Below are positions 16,363 to 25,281 of a DNA stretch of 64,000 bases, piece by piece. The position numbers and the translations under genes were made by a program. The stretch spans positions 2,418,001-2,482,000 of the forward strand of contig NZ_CP012982.1 of the NCBI RefSeq assembly GCF_001411495.1. Reading direction: 5' to 3'. The DNA is from Burkholderia cepacia ATCC 25416 (GTDB lineage: Bacteria > Pseudomonadota > Gammaproteobacteria > Burkholderiales > Burkholderiaceae). The notes beneath the pieces are model-generated. The model did not search any database. It was given only the letters and a program-made list of their open reading frames with translations, and had not been told where the DNA came from. Numbering within the stretch: the first letter of the stretch is position 1; the number at the start of each line of letters is the position of its first letter.

Positions 16363-18069
16363 ATGACGGTACAGGCATTCCTGAACGCACGCGACTTTCT
16401 GCTGCGCCATCGCACCGACTACGAAACCGCGTACCGCGATTTCGAATGGCCGGTGCTCGACGCGTTCAACTGGGCGCTCGACTACTTCGACCCGATGGCG
16501 CGCGGCAACGACCAGCCCGCGCTGTGGATCGTCGACGCGGCCACCGGAACGGGCGATCCGTATTCGTTCGCGCAGATGTCCGAGCGTTCGTCGCGGATCG
16601 CGAACTGGCTGCGCTCGATCGGCGTCGTCCGCGGCGATCGCATCCTGCTGATGCTGCCGAACCGTGTCGAGCTGTGGGACGCGATGCTCGCCGCGATGAA
16701 GCTGGGCGCGATCGTCCTGCCCGCCACCACGCAACTGTCGCCCGACGACGTGCGCGACCGCGTGCAGATCGGCGGCGCGAAATACGCGATCGTCGACGAG
16801 AACGAAACAGCGAAATTCGACCAGCCCGACCTCGGCCTCGCGCAGAAGATCGTAGCCGGCGCACCGCGCGCGGGCTGGCTCGCGATGAACGACGGCTATG
16901 CGGCGAGCGCCGCATTCGAGCCGGACGCCGTCACGCACGCGAACGATCCGATGCTGCTCTACTTCACGTCGGGCACGACGTCGAAGCCGAAACTCGTCGA
17001 GCATACGCACCGCACCTATCCGGTCGGGCACCTGTCGACGATGTACTGGGTCGGCCTGCAGCCGGGCGACATCCACTGGAACATCAGCTCGCCGGGCTGG
17101 GCGAAACACGCGTGGAGCTGCTTCTTCGCGCCGTGGAACGCGCAGGCCTGCGTGTTCGCATTCAACTACGCGCGCTTCGAGCCGAAGGTGGTGCTCGATG
17201 CGCTCGTCAAATACCAGGTGACGACGCTGTGCGCGCCGCCGACCGTGTGGCGCATGCTCGTGCAGCAGCCGCTCGCGTCGTTCGACGTGAAGCTGCGCGA
17301 GATCGTCGGCGCGGGCGAGCCGCTGAATCCCGAGATCATCGAGCGCGTGAAGAAGGCGTGGGGCATCGCGATTCGCGACGGTTACGGCCAGACCGAGACG
17401 ACCTGCCTGATCGGCAACTCGCCGGGCCAGCCGGTGGTCGCGGGCTCGATGGGCCGGCCGCTGCCCGGCTATCGCATTACGCTGCTCGACCCGGACGGCG
17501 CGCCCGTGACCGAAGGCGAGGTCGCGCTGCCGATCGGCGCCGACGTCACGCGCCCGGTGGGCCTGATGAAAGGCTATGCGAACAACCCCGATGCAACCGC
17601 CTACGCGATGCGCGACGGCCACTACCGCACGTCGGACATCGCGATGCGCGGCGACGACGGTTATTACGTCTACATCGGCCGCGCGGACGACGTGTTCAAG
17701 TCGTCCGACTACCGGCTGAGCCCGTTCGAGCTGGAAAGCGTGCTGATCGAGCATCCGGCGATCGCCGAGGCGGCCGTCGTGCCGAGCCCCGACCCCGTGC
17801 GGCTGTCGGTGCCGAAGACCTTCATCACGCTGCGGCAGGGCTACGAGGAAAGCCCCGCGCTCGCGCTGGAGATCTTCCGTTTCTCGCGCGAGAAGCTCGC
17901 GCCGTACAAGCGCATCCGCCGCCTGCAGTTCGCCGATCTGCCGAAGACGATCTCGGGGAAGATCCGCCGCGTCGAGCTGCGCCGGCGCGAGATCGAGCGC
18001 GGCGACGACGCGACCGCGCGCATGCCCGGCGAATACTGGGAAGAAGATTTTGCTGCCGAACTGAAATGA
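16363..18069 (+). CDS. AMP-forming acyl-CoA synthetase (medium-chain/acetyl-CoA synthetase-like)
   Basis: 568 residues starting MTVQAFLNARDFLL, preceded by GGAGAC. It has all adenylate-forming motifs: YFTSGTTSKPKLVEHTH (near residue 200), DGYGQTETTCLIG (near 343), YRTSDIAMRGDDGY, and the C-terminal PKTISGKIRR with Lys533, the adenylation lysine. It converts a carboxylic acid, ATP and CoA into acyl-CoA. Placed between isobutyryl-CoA dehydrogenase and mmsA, it may feed isobutyrate or another branched short-chain acid into the pathway; the substrate is inferred. Three hairpin repeats separate it from the gene upstream. Confidence 0.9.
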   Translation: MTVQAFLNARDFLLRHRTDYETAYRDFEWPVLDAFNWALDYFDPMARGNDQPALWIVDAATGTGDPYSFAQMSERSSRIANWLRSIGVVRGDRILLMLPNRVELWDAMLAAMKLGAIVLPATTQLSPDDVRDRVQIGGAKYAIVDENETAKFDQPDLGLAQKIVAGAPRAGWLAMNDGYAASAAFEPDAVTHANDPMLLYFTSGTTSKPKLVEHTHRTYPVGHLSTMYWVGLQPGDIHWNISSPGWAKHAWSCFFAPWNAQACVFAFNYARFEPKVVLDALVKYQVTTLCAPPTVWRMLVQQPLASFDVKLREIVGAGEPLNPEIIERVKKAWGIAIRDGYGQTETTCLIGNSPGQPVVAGSMGRPLPGYRITLLDPDGAPVTEGEVALPIGADVTRPVGLMKGYANNPDATAYAMRDGHYRTSDIAMRGDDGYYVYIGRADDVFKSSDYRLSPFELESVLIEHPAIAEAAVVPSPDPVRLSVPKTFITLRQGYEESPALALEIFRFSREKLAPYKRIRRLQFADLPKTISGKIRRVELRRREIERGDDATARMPGEYWEEDFAAELK

Positions 18070-18177
18070 CGTGACCGCGGGCCGCGCGCCGCCTGTCGCG
18101 GCCGCCGCCCGCAGCCGAATTGAACCGGCCGCGCGGCGATATCGCGCTTCGCGGCCCTCTGCAAGGAGAAGGGATCG

Positions 18178-19707
18178 ATGAACGCGAATCCGACGCCCCA
18201 AACGGGGCAAGACGTGCCGACGGTCAAGCTGCTGATCGACGGCGCTTTCGTCGAGTCCGCCACGAAAGAGTGGCGCGACATCGTCAACCCGGCGACGCAG
18301 CAGGTGCTCGCGCGCGTGCCGTTCGCGACCGTCGCGGAAGTCGACGCGGCCGTGCAGGCCGCGCACGCCGCGTATGCGACGTGGAAGAACACGCCGATCG
18401 CCGCGCGCATGCGCATCATGCTGAAGTTCCAGGATCTGGTGCGCACGAACCAGCAGCGCATCGCGAAGACGCTGACGGCCGAGCAGGGCAAGACGATCCC
18501 CGATGCCGAAGGCGACATCTTCCGCGGCCTCGAAGTCGTCGAGCATGCCTGCTCGATCGGTTCGCTGCAGCTCGGCGAATTCGCGGAGAATGTGGCGGGC
18601 GGCGTCGATACCTATACGCTGCGCCAGCCGCTCGGCGTGTGCGCGGGCATCACGCCGTTCAACTTCCCCGCGATGATTCCGCTGTGGATGTTCCCGATGG
18701 CGATCGTCTGCGGCAACACGTTCGTGCTGAAGCCGTCCGAGCAGGACCCGATGTCGACGATGGAGCTCGTCGAGCTCGCGATCGAGGCTGGCGTACCGAA
18801 AGGGGTACTGAACGTCGTGCACGGCGGCAAGGAAGTCGTCGACGCGATCTGCACGCATCCGCTCGTGAAGGCGATCTCGTTCGTCGGCTCGACCACCGTC
18901 GGCACGCACGTGTACAACCTCGGCAGCGCGCACGGCAAGCGCGTGCAGTCGATGATGGGCGCGAAGAACCATGCGGTCGTGCTGCCCGATGCGAACCGCG
19001 AGCAGACGATCAATGCGCTCGTCGGCGCCGGCTTCGGCGCGGCGGGGCAGCGCTGCATGGCGACGTCGGTCGCGGTGCTGGTTGGCGAAGCGCGCGACTG
19101 GCTGCCCGATCTCGTCGCGAAGGCGAAGCTCTTGAAGGTGAATGCGGGCGCGGAAGCCGGCACCGACGTCGGCCCGGTCGTGTCGAAAGCCGCGAAGGCG
19201 CGCATCCTGTCGCTGATCGAAGCGGGCGTGAACGAAGGCGCGAAGCTCGAGCTGGACGGTCGTGACGTGAAGGTGGCCGGCTACGAAAGCGGCAACTTCA
19301 TCGGCCCGACGATCTTCTCGGGCGTAAAGACCGACATGTCGATCTACACGCACGAAATCTTCGGCCCGGTGCTCGTCGTGCTCGAAGCCGACTCGCTCGA
19401 CGACGCGATCGCGCTCGTCAACGCAAACCCGTTCGGCAACGGCGTGGGCCTGTTCACGCAAAGCGGTGCGGCCGCGCGCAAGTTCCAGAGCGAGATCGAC
19501 ATCGGCCAGGTCGGCATCAACATCCCGATCCCGGTGCCCGTGCCGTTCTTCAGCTTCACCGGCTCGCGCGGCTCGAAGCTCGGCGATCTCGGCCCGTACG
19601 GCAAGCAGGTCGTGCAGTTCTACACGCAGACCAAGACGGTCACCGCGCGCTGGTTCGACGACGACACGACGGCCGGCCCGGTGAATACGACGATCCGGCT
19701 GCATTGA
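18178..19707 (+). CDS. mmsA: Methylmalonate-semialdehyde dehydrogenase (CoA-acylating)
   Basis: 509 residues starting [20 protein letters not shown] after AAGGAGAAGG. It is an aldehyde dehydrogenase of the CoA-acylating MmsA type: the N-terminal [20 protein letters not shown] segment, [19 protein letters not shown], and the catalytic [12 protein letters not shown] with Cys293. It oxidises methylmalonate semialdehyde to propionyl-CoA with NAD+ and CoA, the last step of valine degradation. The C terminus has the family motif [17 protein letters not shown]. mmsB follows after 15 bp, the standard mmsAB order. Confidence 0.95.
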   Translation: MNANPTPQTGQDVPTVKLLIDGAFVESATKEWRDIVNPATQQVLARVPFATVAEVDAAVQAAHAAYATWKNTPIAARMRIMLKFQDLVRTNQQRIAKTLTAEQGKTIPDAEGDIFRGLEVVEHACSIGSLQLGEFAENVAGGVDTYTLRQPLGVCAGITPFNFPAMIPLWMFPMAIVCGNTFVLKPSEQDPMSTMELVELAIEAGVPKGVLNVVHGGKEVVDAICTHPLVKAISFVGSTTVGTHVYNLGSAHGKRVQSMMGAKNHAVVLPDANREQTINALVGAGFGAAGQRCMATSVAVLVGEARDWLPDLVAKAKLLKVNAGAEAGTDVGPVVSKAAKARILSLIEAGVNEGAKLELDGRDVKVAGYESGNFIGPTIFSGVKTDMSIYTHEIFGPVLVVLEADSLDDAIALVNANPFGNGVGLFTQSGAAARKFQSEIDIGQVGINIPIPVPVPFFSFTGSRGSKLGDLGPYGKQVVQFYTQTKTVTARWFDDDTTAGPVNTTIRLH

Positions 19708-19722
19708 GCCGTGGAGGACAAC

Positions 19723-20625
19723 ATGAAAATCGGATTTATCGGCCTCGGCCACATGGGCGCGCCGATGGCGCTGAACCTGCTGAAAGCCGGCCACGAAGTG
19801 CACGCGTTCGACCTGAGCGCCGACGCCTTGCGCGCACTGCAGGATGCCGGCGCACAGGTGGCCGCGTCGCCGCGCGATGCCGCCTCGGGCGCGACGTTCG
19901 TCATCACGATGCTGCCGGCCGCGCCGCACGTGCGCTCGGTGCTGTCCGGCGAGAACGGCGTGCTCGCCGGCCTCGGCGCGGGCGCGACCGTGATCGATTC
20001 GAGCACGATCGACCCGGCGAGCGCACAGGCGTTCGGCGCGCTCGTGCGCGAGCACGGCGGCGCGTTCGTCGACGCGCCCGTGTCGGGCGGCACCGGCGGC
20101 GCGGCGGCCGGCACGCTGACCTTCATGGTCGGCGGCAGCGACGCGGATTTCGAGCGCGTGAAGCCCGTCCTCGCGGGCATGGGCAAGAACATCGTTCACT
20201 GCGGTGCGACGGGCATGGGGCAGGTCGCGAAGGTCTGCAACAACCTCGTGCTCGGCATCTCGATGGCGGCGGTGTCGGAGGCGATGTCGCTCGGCGTCGC
20301 GCTCGGCATCGACCCGAAGGTGCTGGCCGGCATCGTCAACACGTCGACGGGCCGCTGCTGGAGTTCGGACACCTACAACCCGTATCCGGGCGTGATCGAG
20401 ACCGCGCCGTCGTCGCGCGGTTACTCGGGCGGCTTCGGCACCGACCTGATGCTGAAGGATCTCGGCCTCGCGAACGACGCCGCGAAGCAGGCGCGCCAGC
20501 CCGTCTATCTCGGCGCGCTCGCGCAGCAGCTGTACCAGACGATGAGCAGCCGTGGCGACGGCCAGCTCGATTTCTCGGCGGTGATCCGCCTGTACCAACC
20601 GGCCAGCAAGAAGGACGCGTCATGA
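19723..20625 (+). CDS. mmsB: 3-Hydroxyisobutyrate dehydrogenase
   Basis: 300 residues starting MKIGFIGLGHMGAPMALNLL with GGAGG seven bases upstream. The Rossmann motif GLGHMG (7-12) binds NAD+; DAPVSGGTGGAAAGTLTFMV is the substrate-loop signature and GQVAKVCNN holds the catalytic lysine (Lys170). It oxidises 3-hydroxyisobutyrate to methylmalonate semialdehyde, feeding MmsA. The stop overlaps the start of the next gene by four bases. Confidence 0.95.
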   Translation: MKIGFIGLGHMGAPMALNLLKAGHEVHAFDLSADALRALQDAGAQVAASPRDAASGATFVITMLPAAPHVRSVLSGENGVLAGLGAGATVIDSSTIDPASAQAFGALVREHGGAFVDAPVSGGTGGAAAGTLTFMVGGSDADFERVKPVLAGMGKNIVHCGATGMGQVAKVCNNLVLGISMAAVSEAMSLGVALGIDPKVLAGIVNTSTGRCWSSDTYNPYPGVIETAPSSRGYSGGFGTDLMLKDLGLANDAAKQARQPVYLGALAQQLYQTMSSRGDGQLDFSAVIRLYQPASKKDAS

Positions 20626-21413
20626 TCGAACTGGACTACGTCGACGACGGCGCGATCGCGTGCGCGACGCTCAAGCGTCCGCCCGCGAACGCCTTTACCG
20701 CCGACGGGCTGCGGCAACTGCAGGACACCGTCGCCGAACTGAATGCGAACCCGCGCGTGCGCGCGCTGGTGATCACGGGCGACGGCCCGAAGTTCTTCAG
20801 CGCGGGCGCCGACCTCAACACGTTCGCCGACGGCGACCGCGCGGTCGCGCGCGCGATGGCGTCGCGCTTCGGCGCGGCGTTCGAGGCGCTGCACGACGCG
20901 CGTGTCGTGACGATCGCGGCGATCAACGGCTACGCGATGGGCGGCGGCCTCGAATGCGCGCTCGCATGCGACCTGCGGATCGCCGAGACCCATGCGCAGA
21001 TGGCGCTGCCCGAGCCGTCGGTCGGCCTGCTGCCGTGCGGGCTCGGCACGCAGACGCTGCCCTGGCTCGTCGGTGAAGGCTGGGCGAAGAAGATCATCCT
21101 GACCGGCGCGCGTGTCGACGCGGCCACCGCGCTGCGCATCGGCCTCGTCGAGGACGTCGTGGAGTCGGGCGCGTCGCGCGATGCGGCGCTGGCGCTGGCG
21201 CGCAACGTCGCGCGGCAGAGCCCGCACGCGGTCGCGTACAGCAAGGAGCTGATCGGCCTCGCGCGCCGCGGCGTGCCGCGCGGTGCGGCGCTCGCGGTCG
21301 AGCGCGAACGCTTCGTCGACCTGTTCGATACCAGCGATCCGCGCGAAGGCGTGGCCGCGTTCCTCGGCAAGCGCGCGCCGCAGTGGCACACCGACGGGGA
21401 GGGGCAACGATGA
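20622..21413 (+). CDS. Enoyl-CoA hydratase/isomerase family protein (valine operon)
   Basis: 263 residues starting MIELDYVDDGAIACATLKRP at the ATGA overlap with mmsB. Crotonase-fold motifs are visible: KFFSAGADL (oxyanion hole strand, about 60), GYAMGGGLECALACDLRIA (about 105-122), and LPEPSVGLLPCGLGT, where the Glu after LPEP-type motifs usually acts in hydration. It probably hydrates methacrylyl-CoA to 3-hydroxyisobutyryl-CoA, the step between the dehydrogenase and the hydrolase encoded on either side. Its coupling at both ends (4-bp overlaps) argues for a stoichiometric role in the same pathway. Confidence 0.9.
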   Translation: MIELDYVDDGAIACATLKRPPANAFTADGLRQLQDTVAELNANPRVRALVITGDGPKFFSAGADLNTFADGDRAVARAMASRFGAAFEALHDARVVTIAAINGYAMGGGLECALACDLRIAETHAQMALPEPSVGLLPCGLGTQTLPWLVGEGWAKKIILTGARVDAATALRIGLVEDVVESGASRDAALALARNVARQSPHAVAYSKELIGLARRGVPRGAALAVERERFVDLFDTSDPREGVAAFLGKRAPQWHTDGEGQR

Positions 21414-22549
21414 GCACGCCGGTCACGAATCACGACGCGTTCGCGGAGCATGCCCCCGAGGTGCTGTTCCGCGTGGTGAATCGCGTGGCGCTGATCACGC
21501 TGAACCGGCCGGCCGCGCTCAACGCGCTGTCGTACGCGATGATCGGCGAGCTGGCCGCGATGCTCGAACGCTGCCGCCACGACGACCAGATCGTCGCGGT
21601 CGTGCTGCGCGGGGCGGGCGAGAAGGGCTTCTGCGCGGGCGGCGACGTGCGCGCGCTATACAGGATGGTCGCGCAGCGCGAAACCTGGCTGCCGTTCTTC
21701 GTCGACGAATACCGGCTCGACTACACGATCCATACGTTCCCGAAGCCGGTGGTCGCGCTGATGGACGGCGTGACGATGGGCGGCGGCATGGGCCTGGCGC
21801 AGGGCGCCGCGTTGCGCGTCGCGACCGAGCGCAGCAAGGTCGCGATGCCGGAAACGCGCATCGGCCTCGTGCCCGATGTCGGCGCGACGCATTTCCTGTC
21901 GCGCATGCCGGCGGAACTCGAGCTGTACGTCGGGCTGACCGGCGCGATGCTGTCCGGTGCCGACGCGCTGACCGCGAAGCTCGCGGATCTGTGCGTGCCG
22001 TCCGCGTGGCTCGACACGTTCGAGACGCGCATCGAAAGCGTCAAGTGGGAAGGCGATGCGTTGCCGCTGCTGCGCAAGGTGTTCGAGCCGCCGTGCAACG
22101 TCGTGCCGCATGCGGCGCTCGACGGCCAGATGCCGTGGATCGTGCGTCACTTCGACAAGCGCTCGACCGTCGAGCGGATCGTCGCGACGCTGACGCAGGA
22201 TCTCGCGCGCGAGGAACTGTCGCGCGAGCACCGTCAATGGCTGCAGGCGACGCTCGATGCGCTCACGGGCCATTCGCCGACGATGCTGTACGTGACGCGC
22301 GAGGCGCTGCTGCGCGGCCGCCAGATGACGCTGGCCGAATCGTTCCGGATGGAGCTCGGCATCGTCGCGCGCGCGATCGAGGAAGGCGACTTCTGCGAAG
22401 GCGTACGCGCGCATCTCGTCGACAAGGATCGCAAGCCGCGCTGGGCGCCGGCGTCGCTCGTCGAGCTGCGCGCCGAACGCGTGCGGCATTTCCTCACGTC
22501 GCCGTGGAAGCTGTTCGCGCATCCGCTCGCCGATCTCGGCGTGGCGTGA
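21410..22549 (+). CDS. 3-Hydroxyisobutyryl-CoA hydrolase
   Basis: 379 residues starting MSTPVTNHDAFAEHAPEVLF; the start overlaps the preceding stop by 4 bp and has GGGGAGGGG upstream. It is a long crotonase-superfamily member of the HIBCH type: KGFCAGGDVRALY (oxyanion motif), DGVTMGGGMGLAQGA, and MPETRIGLVPDVGATHFLSR, with the extra C-terminal domain (SPTMLYVTREALLRGR, MELGIVARAIEEGDFCEGVRA) absent from plain hydratases. It releases free 3-hydroxyisobutyrate for MmsB. Last gene of the operon, convergent with a LysR gene 55 bp away. Confidence 0.92.
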   Translation: MSTPVTNHDAFAEHAPEVLFRVVNRVALITLNRPAALNALSYAMIGELAAMLERCRHDDQIVAVVLRGAGEKGFCAGGDVRALYRMVAQRETWLPFFVDEYRLDYTIHTFPKPVVALMDGVTMGGGMGLAQGAALRVATERSKVAMPETRIGLVPDVGATHFLSRMPAELELYVGLTGAMLSGADALTAKLADLCVPSAWLDTFETRIESVKWEGDALPLLRKVFEPPCNVVPHAALDGQMPWIVRHFDKRSTVERIVATLTQDLAREELSREHRQWLQATLDALTGHSPTMLYVTREALLRGRQMTLAESFRMELGIVARAIEEGDFCEGVRAHLVDKDRKPRWAPASLVELRAERVRHFLTSPWKLFAHPLADLGVA

Positions 22550-22604
22550 GCGCGTAGCCGGCGCGCCGTGCGGGCACAGGCTGCCGCGCGGCGCGCGTGT
22601 CATT

Positions 22605-23510
22605 TCACCGCTCGATCATCGGCGGAATCGCCTGCGCGAACGCGTCGATCACGCAGCGCGTCTTGCGCGGCAGGTAGCGCGTCTTCGGCCAGATCGCGTG
22701 GATGTCGCCTTCGCAGACGAAGCAGCGGTCGAGCACGACCGTCATCTCGCCGCGCTTCACGTAGTGATCGAGCAGCCAGCTCGGCAGCCAGGCGATCCCG
22801 AACCCCGATGCGCCGGCCGCCGCGATCGCCTGCACGTCGTCGAAACTGAGCTGGTGCGGCATGTCGATACGTACCGTCGAGCCGTCCGGCGCGCGCAAGT
22901 CCCACGGTTGAACCACGCCCGAGCGTGAATACGCGATCGTCCGGTGATGCTTCAGGTCGTCGAGCGTCTTCGGCATCCCGTGGCGGGCGAGATACGACGG
23001 CGCCGCGCCGAGGCTCCCGTATTGCGTGCCGAGCCGCCGCACCGCGAGGCTCGTGCTGTCCGCGAGCGTGCCGATCCGCACCGCGAGGTCGATGCCTTCC
23101 TCGACGAGATCGACGAAACGGTCGGTGATCGACACGTCGATCCGCAGATCCGGGTAGGTGCGTGCGAGATCGAGCACGACGGGCGTCACGCAGTGGTGCC
23201 CGAACGCGAGCGGCACGCTCAGGCGGAGCTTGCCGCGCGGCTCGTTGCGGCCGCAGTCGAGGTCGGCCTCCGCCGCTTCCAGTTCCGCCAGCGCGCGCAC
23301 GCAGCGGTCGTAGTACGCCTGGCCGTCGTCGGTCAGGCTCTGGCTGCGCGTCGTGCGCTGCAGCAGCCGCGCACCGAGCCGCTTCTCGAGCCGCGCGACC
23401 GCCTTGCCGACGGCCGAACGCGTCATGTCGAGCCGCTCCGCCGCGAGCGCGAAGCTGCCCGATTCCACTACCTGGACGAAGGTCGTCACGCCGTCGAGTC
23501 TGTCGGTCAT
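22605..23510 (-). CDS. LysR-family transcriptional regulator
   Basis: 301 residues starting MTDRLDGVTTFVQVVESGSF at 23510. The N-terminal winged helix-turn-helix (FALAAERLDMTRSAVGKAVARLE) is followed by the periplasmic-binding-like effector domain (RGKLRLSVPLAFG, TDRFVDLVEEGIDLAVRIG, GIAWLPSWLLDHY). It belongs to the large CrgA-like subgroup common in Burkholderia. The adjacent divergent gene is a drug-exporter-like MFS protein, whose control by this regulator is a reasonable inference. Confidence 0.92.
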   Translation of the reverse strand: MTDRLDGVTTFVQVVESGSFALAAERLDMTRSAVGKAVARLEKRLGARLLQRTTRSQSLTDDGQAYYDRCVRALAELEAAEADLDCGRNEPRGKLRLSVPLAFGHHCVTPVVLDLARTYPDLRIDVSITDRFVDLVEEGIDLAVRIGTLADSTSLAVRRLGTQYGSLGAAPSYLARHGMPKTLDDLKHHRTIAYSRSGVVQPWDLRAPDGSTVRIDMPHQLSFDDVQAIAAAGASGFGIAWLPSWLLDHYVKRGEMTVVLDRCFVCEGDIHAIWPKTRYLPRKTRCVIDAFAQAIPPMIER

Positions 23511-23688
23511 CGGAGGGAGGGGTGATTGAGTCCTGTGATTCCCCAGTCTGGAGAAATGCCTGCGTCAATGGGGATCGGAATTCTCACTATAGTACCGATT
23601 CCGGTTCAGCGTGCGTTGCCGGCCGCGCGCGACCCATCCTTCTCATCTGGAGGCGCGCGGCCCGTTGCCGGGCCGCCGCGCAATACGC

Positions 23689-25227
23689 ATGACGCTATCC
23701 GACTCCCGCAGGAATGCGGTCGCGCTCGCGGCCGTCTGTCTCACGTCGCTGATGTTCGGCCTCGAAATCTCGAGCGTGCCGGTGATCCTGCCGACGCTCG
23801 AACACGTGCTGCATGGCGATTTCAACGGCATGCAGTGGATCATGAACGCGTACACGATCGCGTGTACGACCGTGCTGATGGCGGCCGGCACGCTCGCCGA
23901 CCGGTTCGGCCGCAAGCGCGTGTACGTGATCGGCACCGTGCTGTTCGGCGCGACGTCGCTGCTGTGCGGGCTCGCGCCGAACGTGCCGGTGCTCGTCGCG
24001 GGCCGGCTGCTGCAGGGCGCCAGCGGCGGCGCGATGCTGATCTGCCAGATTGCGGTGCTGTCGCACCAGTTCCGCGAGGGTCGCGAGCGCGGCCGCGCGT
24101 TCGGGATCTGGGGGATCGTGTTCGGCATCGGGCTCGGTTTCGGGCCGATCGTCGGCGGCGCGATCGTCGCGCTGGCGAGCTGGCCGTGGGTGTTCCTCGT
24201 CCATGCACCGCTCGCGGCCGTCGCGCTCGTGCTGATCGGCGGCGCGGTGCAGGAGTCGCGCGATCCGCACGCGGGCAGCCTCGACGTGGCGGGGATCGTC
24301 ACGCTGTCGCTCGCGGTGCTCGGCCTGGCCTTCTACATCACCCAAAGCGCGGAACTCGGGCTGACGAGCGCCGCCGGCCTCGGCGTGCTCGGCGCGACCG
24401 TGCTGGCGGTGGCCGGCTTCTTCCTCGCGGAACGCGCGAGCGCGCGGCCGATGTTCGACTTCTCGGTGTTCCGGATCCGCGCGTTCACCGGCGCGATCTT
24501 CGGCTCGATGGGGATGAACTTCAGCTTCTGGCCGTTCATGATCTACCTGCCGATCTGGTTCCAGGTCGCGCTCGGCTACGACAGCGTGACGGCCGGCCTC
24601 GCGTTGCTCGCGTACACGCTGCCGACGCTGGTCGCGCCGCCGTTCGGCGAGCGGCTCGCGCTGCGCTACGGGCCGGGCGTCGTGATCCCGGGCGGCTTGT
24701 TCACGATTGCCGCCGGTTTTGCGCTGATGCGGATCGGCAGCGCGGCCGACCACGCGAGCTGGGTGACGATGCTGCCCGGCTGCGTGATCGCCGGCATCGG
24801 GCTCGGGCTCACGAACACGCCGGTGACCAACACGACGACGGGCGCGGTGCCGAGCGCGCGGGCCGGGATGGCGTCGGGCATCGACATGAGCGCGCGGATG
24901 ATCTCGCTCGCACTGAATATCGCGGCCATGGGCTTCGTGCTGGTCGCGGGGATCGTCGCGAGCCTGAAGGGCGGTGTCGCGGGCACGATCGGCGACGGGG
25001 CGCTGCGCCGGCTCGCGCAGGAGATTGCTTCCGGGCGAACCGACGGGCTGCACGCGATCGCACCGGCGCTCGCGCAGGCCGACCCGACCGGCGCGGTGTT
25101 GCATGCGGCGCTCGTGCACGGGTTCGGCTGGGTGATGGTGTACGGCGCGGCCGGCGTGGCCATGCTCGCGACGGCGAGTGCGGTGGCGTTCGCGCCGGCG
25201 CGGCGCGGGGCGGCCGTGTGCGAATGA
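23689..25227 (+). CDS. MFS exporter, DHA2 (14-TMS, EmrB/QacA-like) family
   Basis: 512 residues; start MTLSDSRRNAVALAAVCL at 23689. No good ribosome site precedes this ATG, whereas GGAGG at 23648-23652 would suit a TTG codon about 25 bases upstream, so the true N terminus may be ~8 residues longer. The DHA2 pattern is clear: motif A GTLADRFGRKRVYVIG, motif C-like GLGFGPIVGGAI, and about 14 hydrophobic spans. Such proteins export drugs or metabolites by proton antiport. It is divergent from the LysR gene with 178 bp between starts. Confidence 0.9.
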   Translation: MTLSDSRRNAVALAAVCLTSLMFGLEISSVPVILPTLEHVLHGDFNGMQWIMNAYTIACTTVLMAAGTLADRFGRKRVYVIGTVLFGATSLLCGLAPNVPVLVAGRLLQGASGGAMLICQIAVLSHQFREGRERGRAFGIWGIVFGIGLGFGPIVGGAIVALASWPWVFLVHAPLAAVALVLIGGAVQESRDPHAGSLDVAGIVTLSLAVLGLAFYITQSAELGLTSAAGLGVLGATVLAVAGFFLAERASARPMFDFSVFRIRAFTGAIFGSMGMNFSFWPFMIYLPIWFQVALGYDSVTAGLALLAYTLPTLVAPPFGERLALRYGPGVVIPGGLFTIAAGFALMRIGSAADHASWVTMLPGCVIAGIGLGLTNTPVTNTTTGAVPSARAGMASGIDMSARMISLALNIAAMGFVLVAGIVASLKGGVAGTIGDGALRRLAQEIASGRTDGLHAIAPALAQADPTGAVLHAALVHGFGWVMVYGAAGVAMLATASAVAFAPARRGAAVCE

Positions 25228-25255
25228 CGCCGCGCATGGCCGGCGGGGCGGGGGC

Positions 25256-25281
25256 GACCGGCCCGGTGCGCGGGCCGGTCA
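25256..25281. terminator. Hairpin between convergent MFS and outer-membrane-factor genes
   Basis: Stem GACCGGCCC/GGGCCGGTC (9 bp) with a small loop, ending at the stop codon of the gene to the right. It has no T run and may act weakly in both directions. Confidence 0.4.

Noticed and set aside
16205..16390. A minus-strand frame with repeated LVPCL-type peptides
   Set aside because: It is produced by translating the 51-bp hairpin repeats; it overlaps the start of the synthetase gene antisense and has no start signal.
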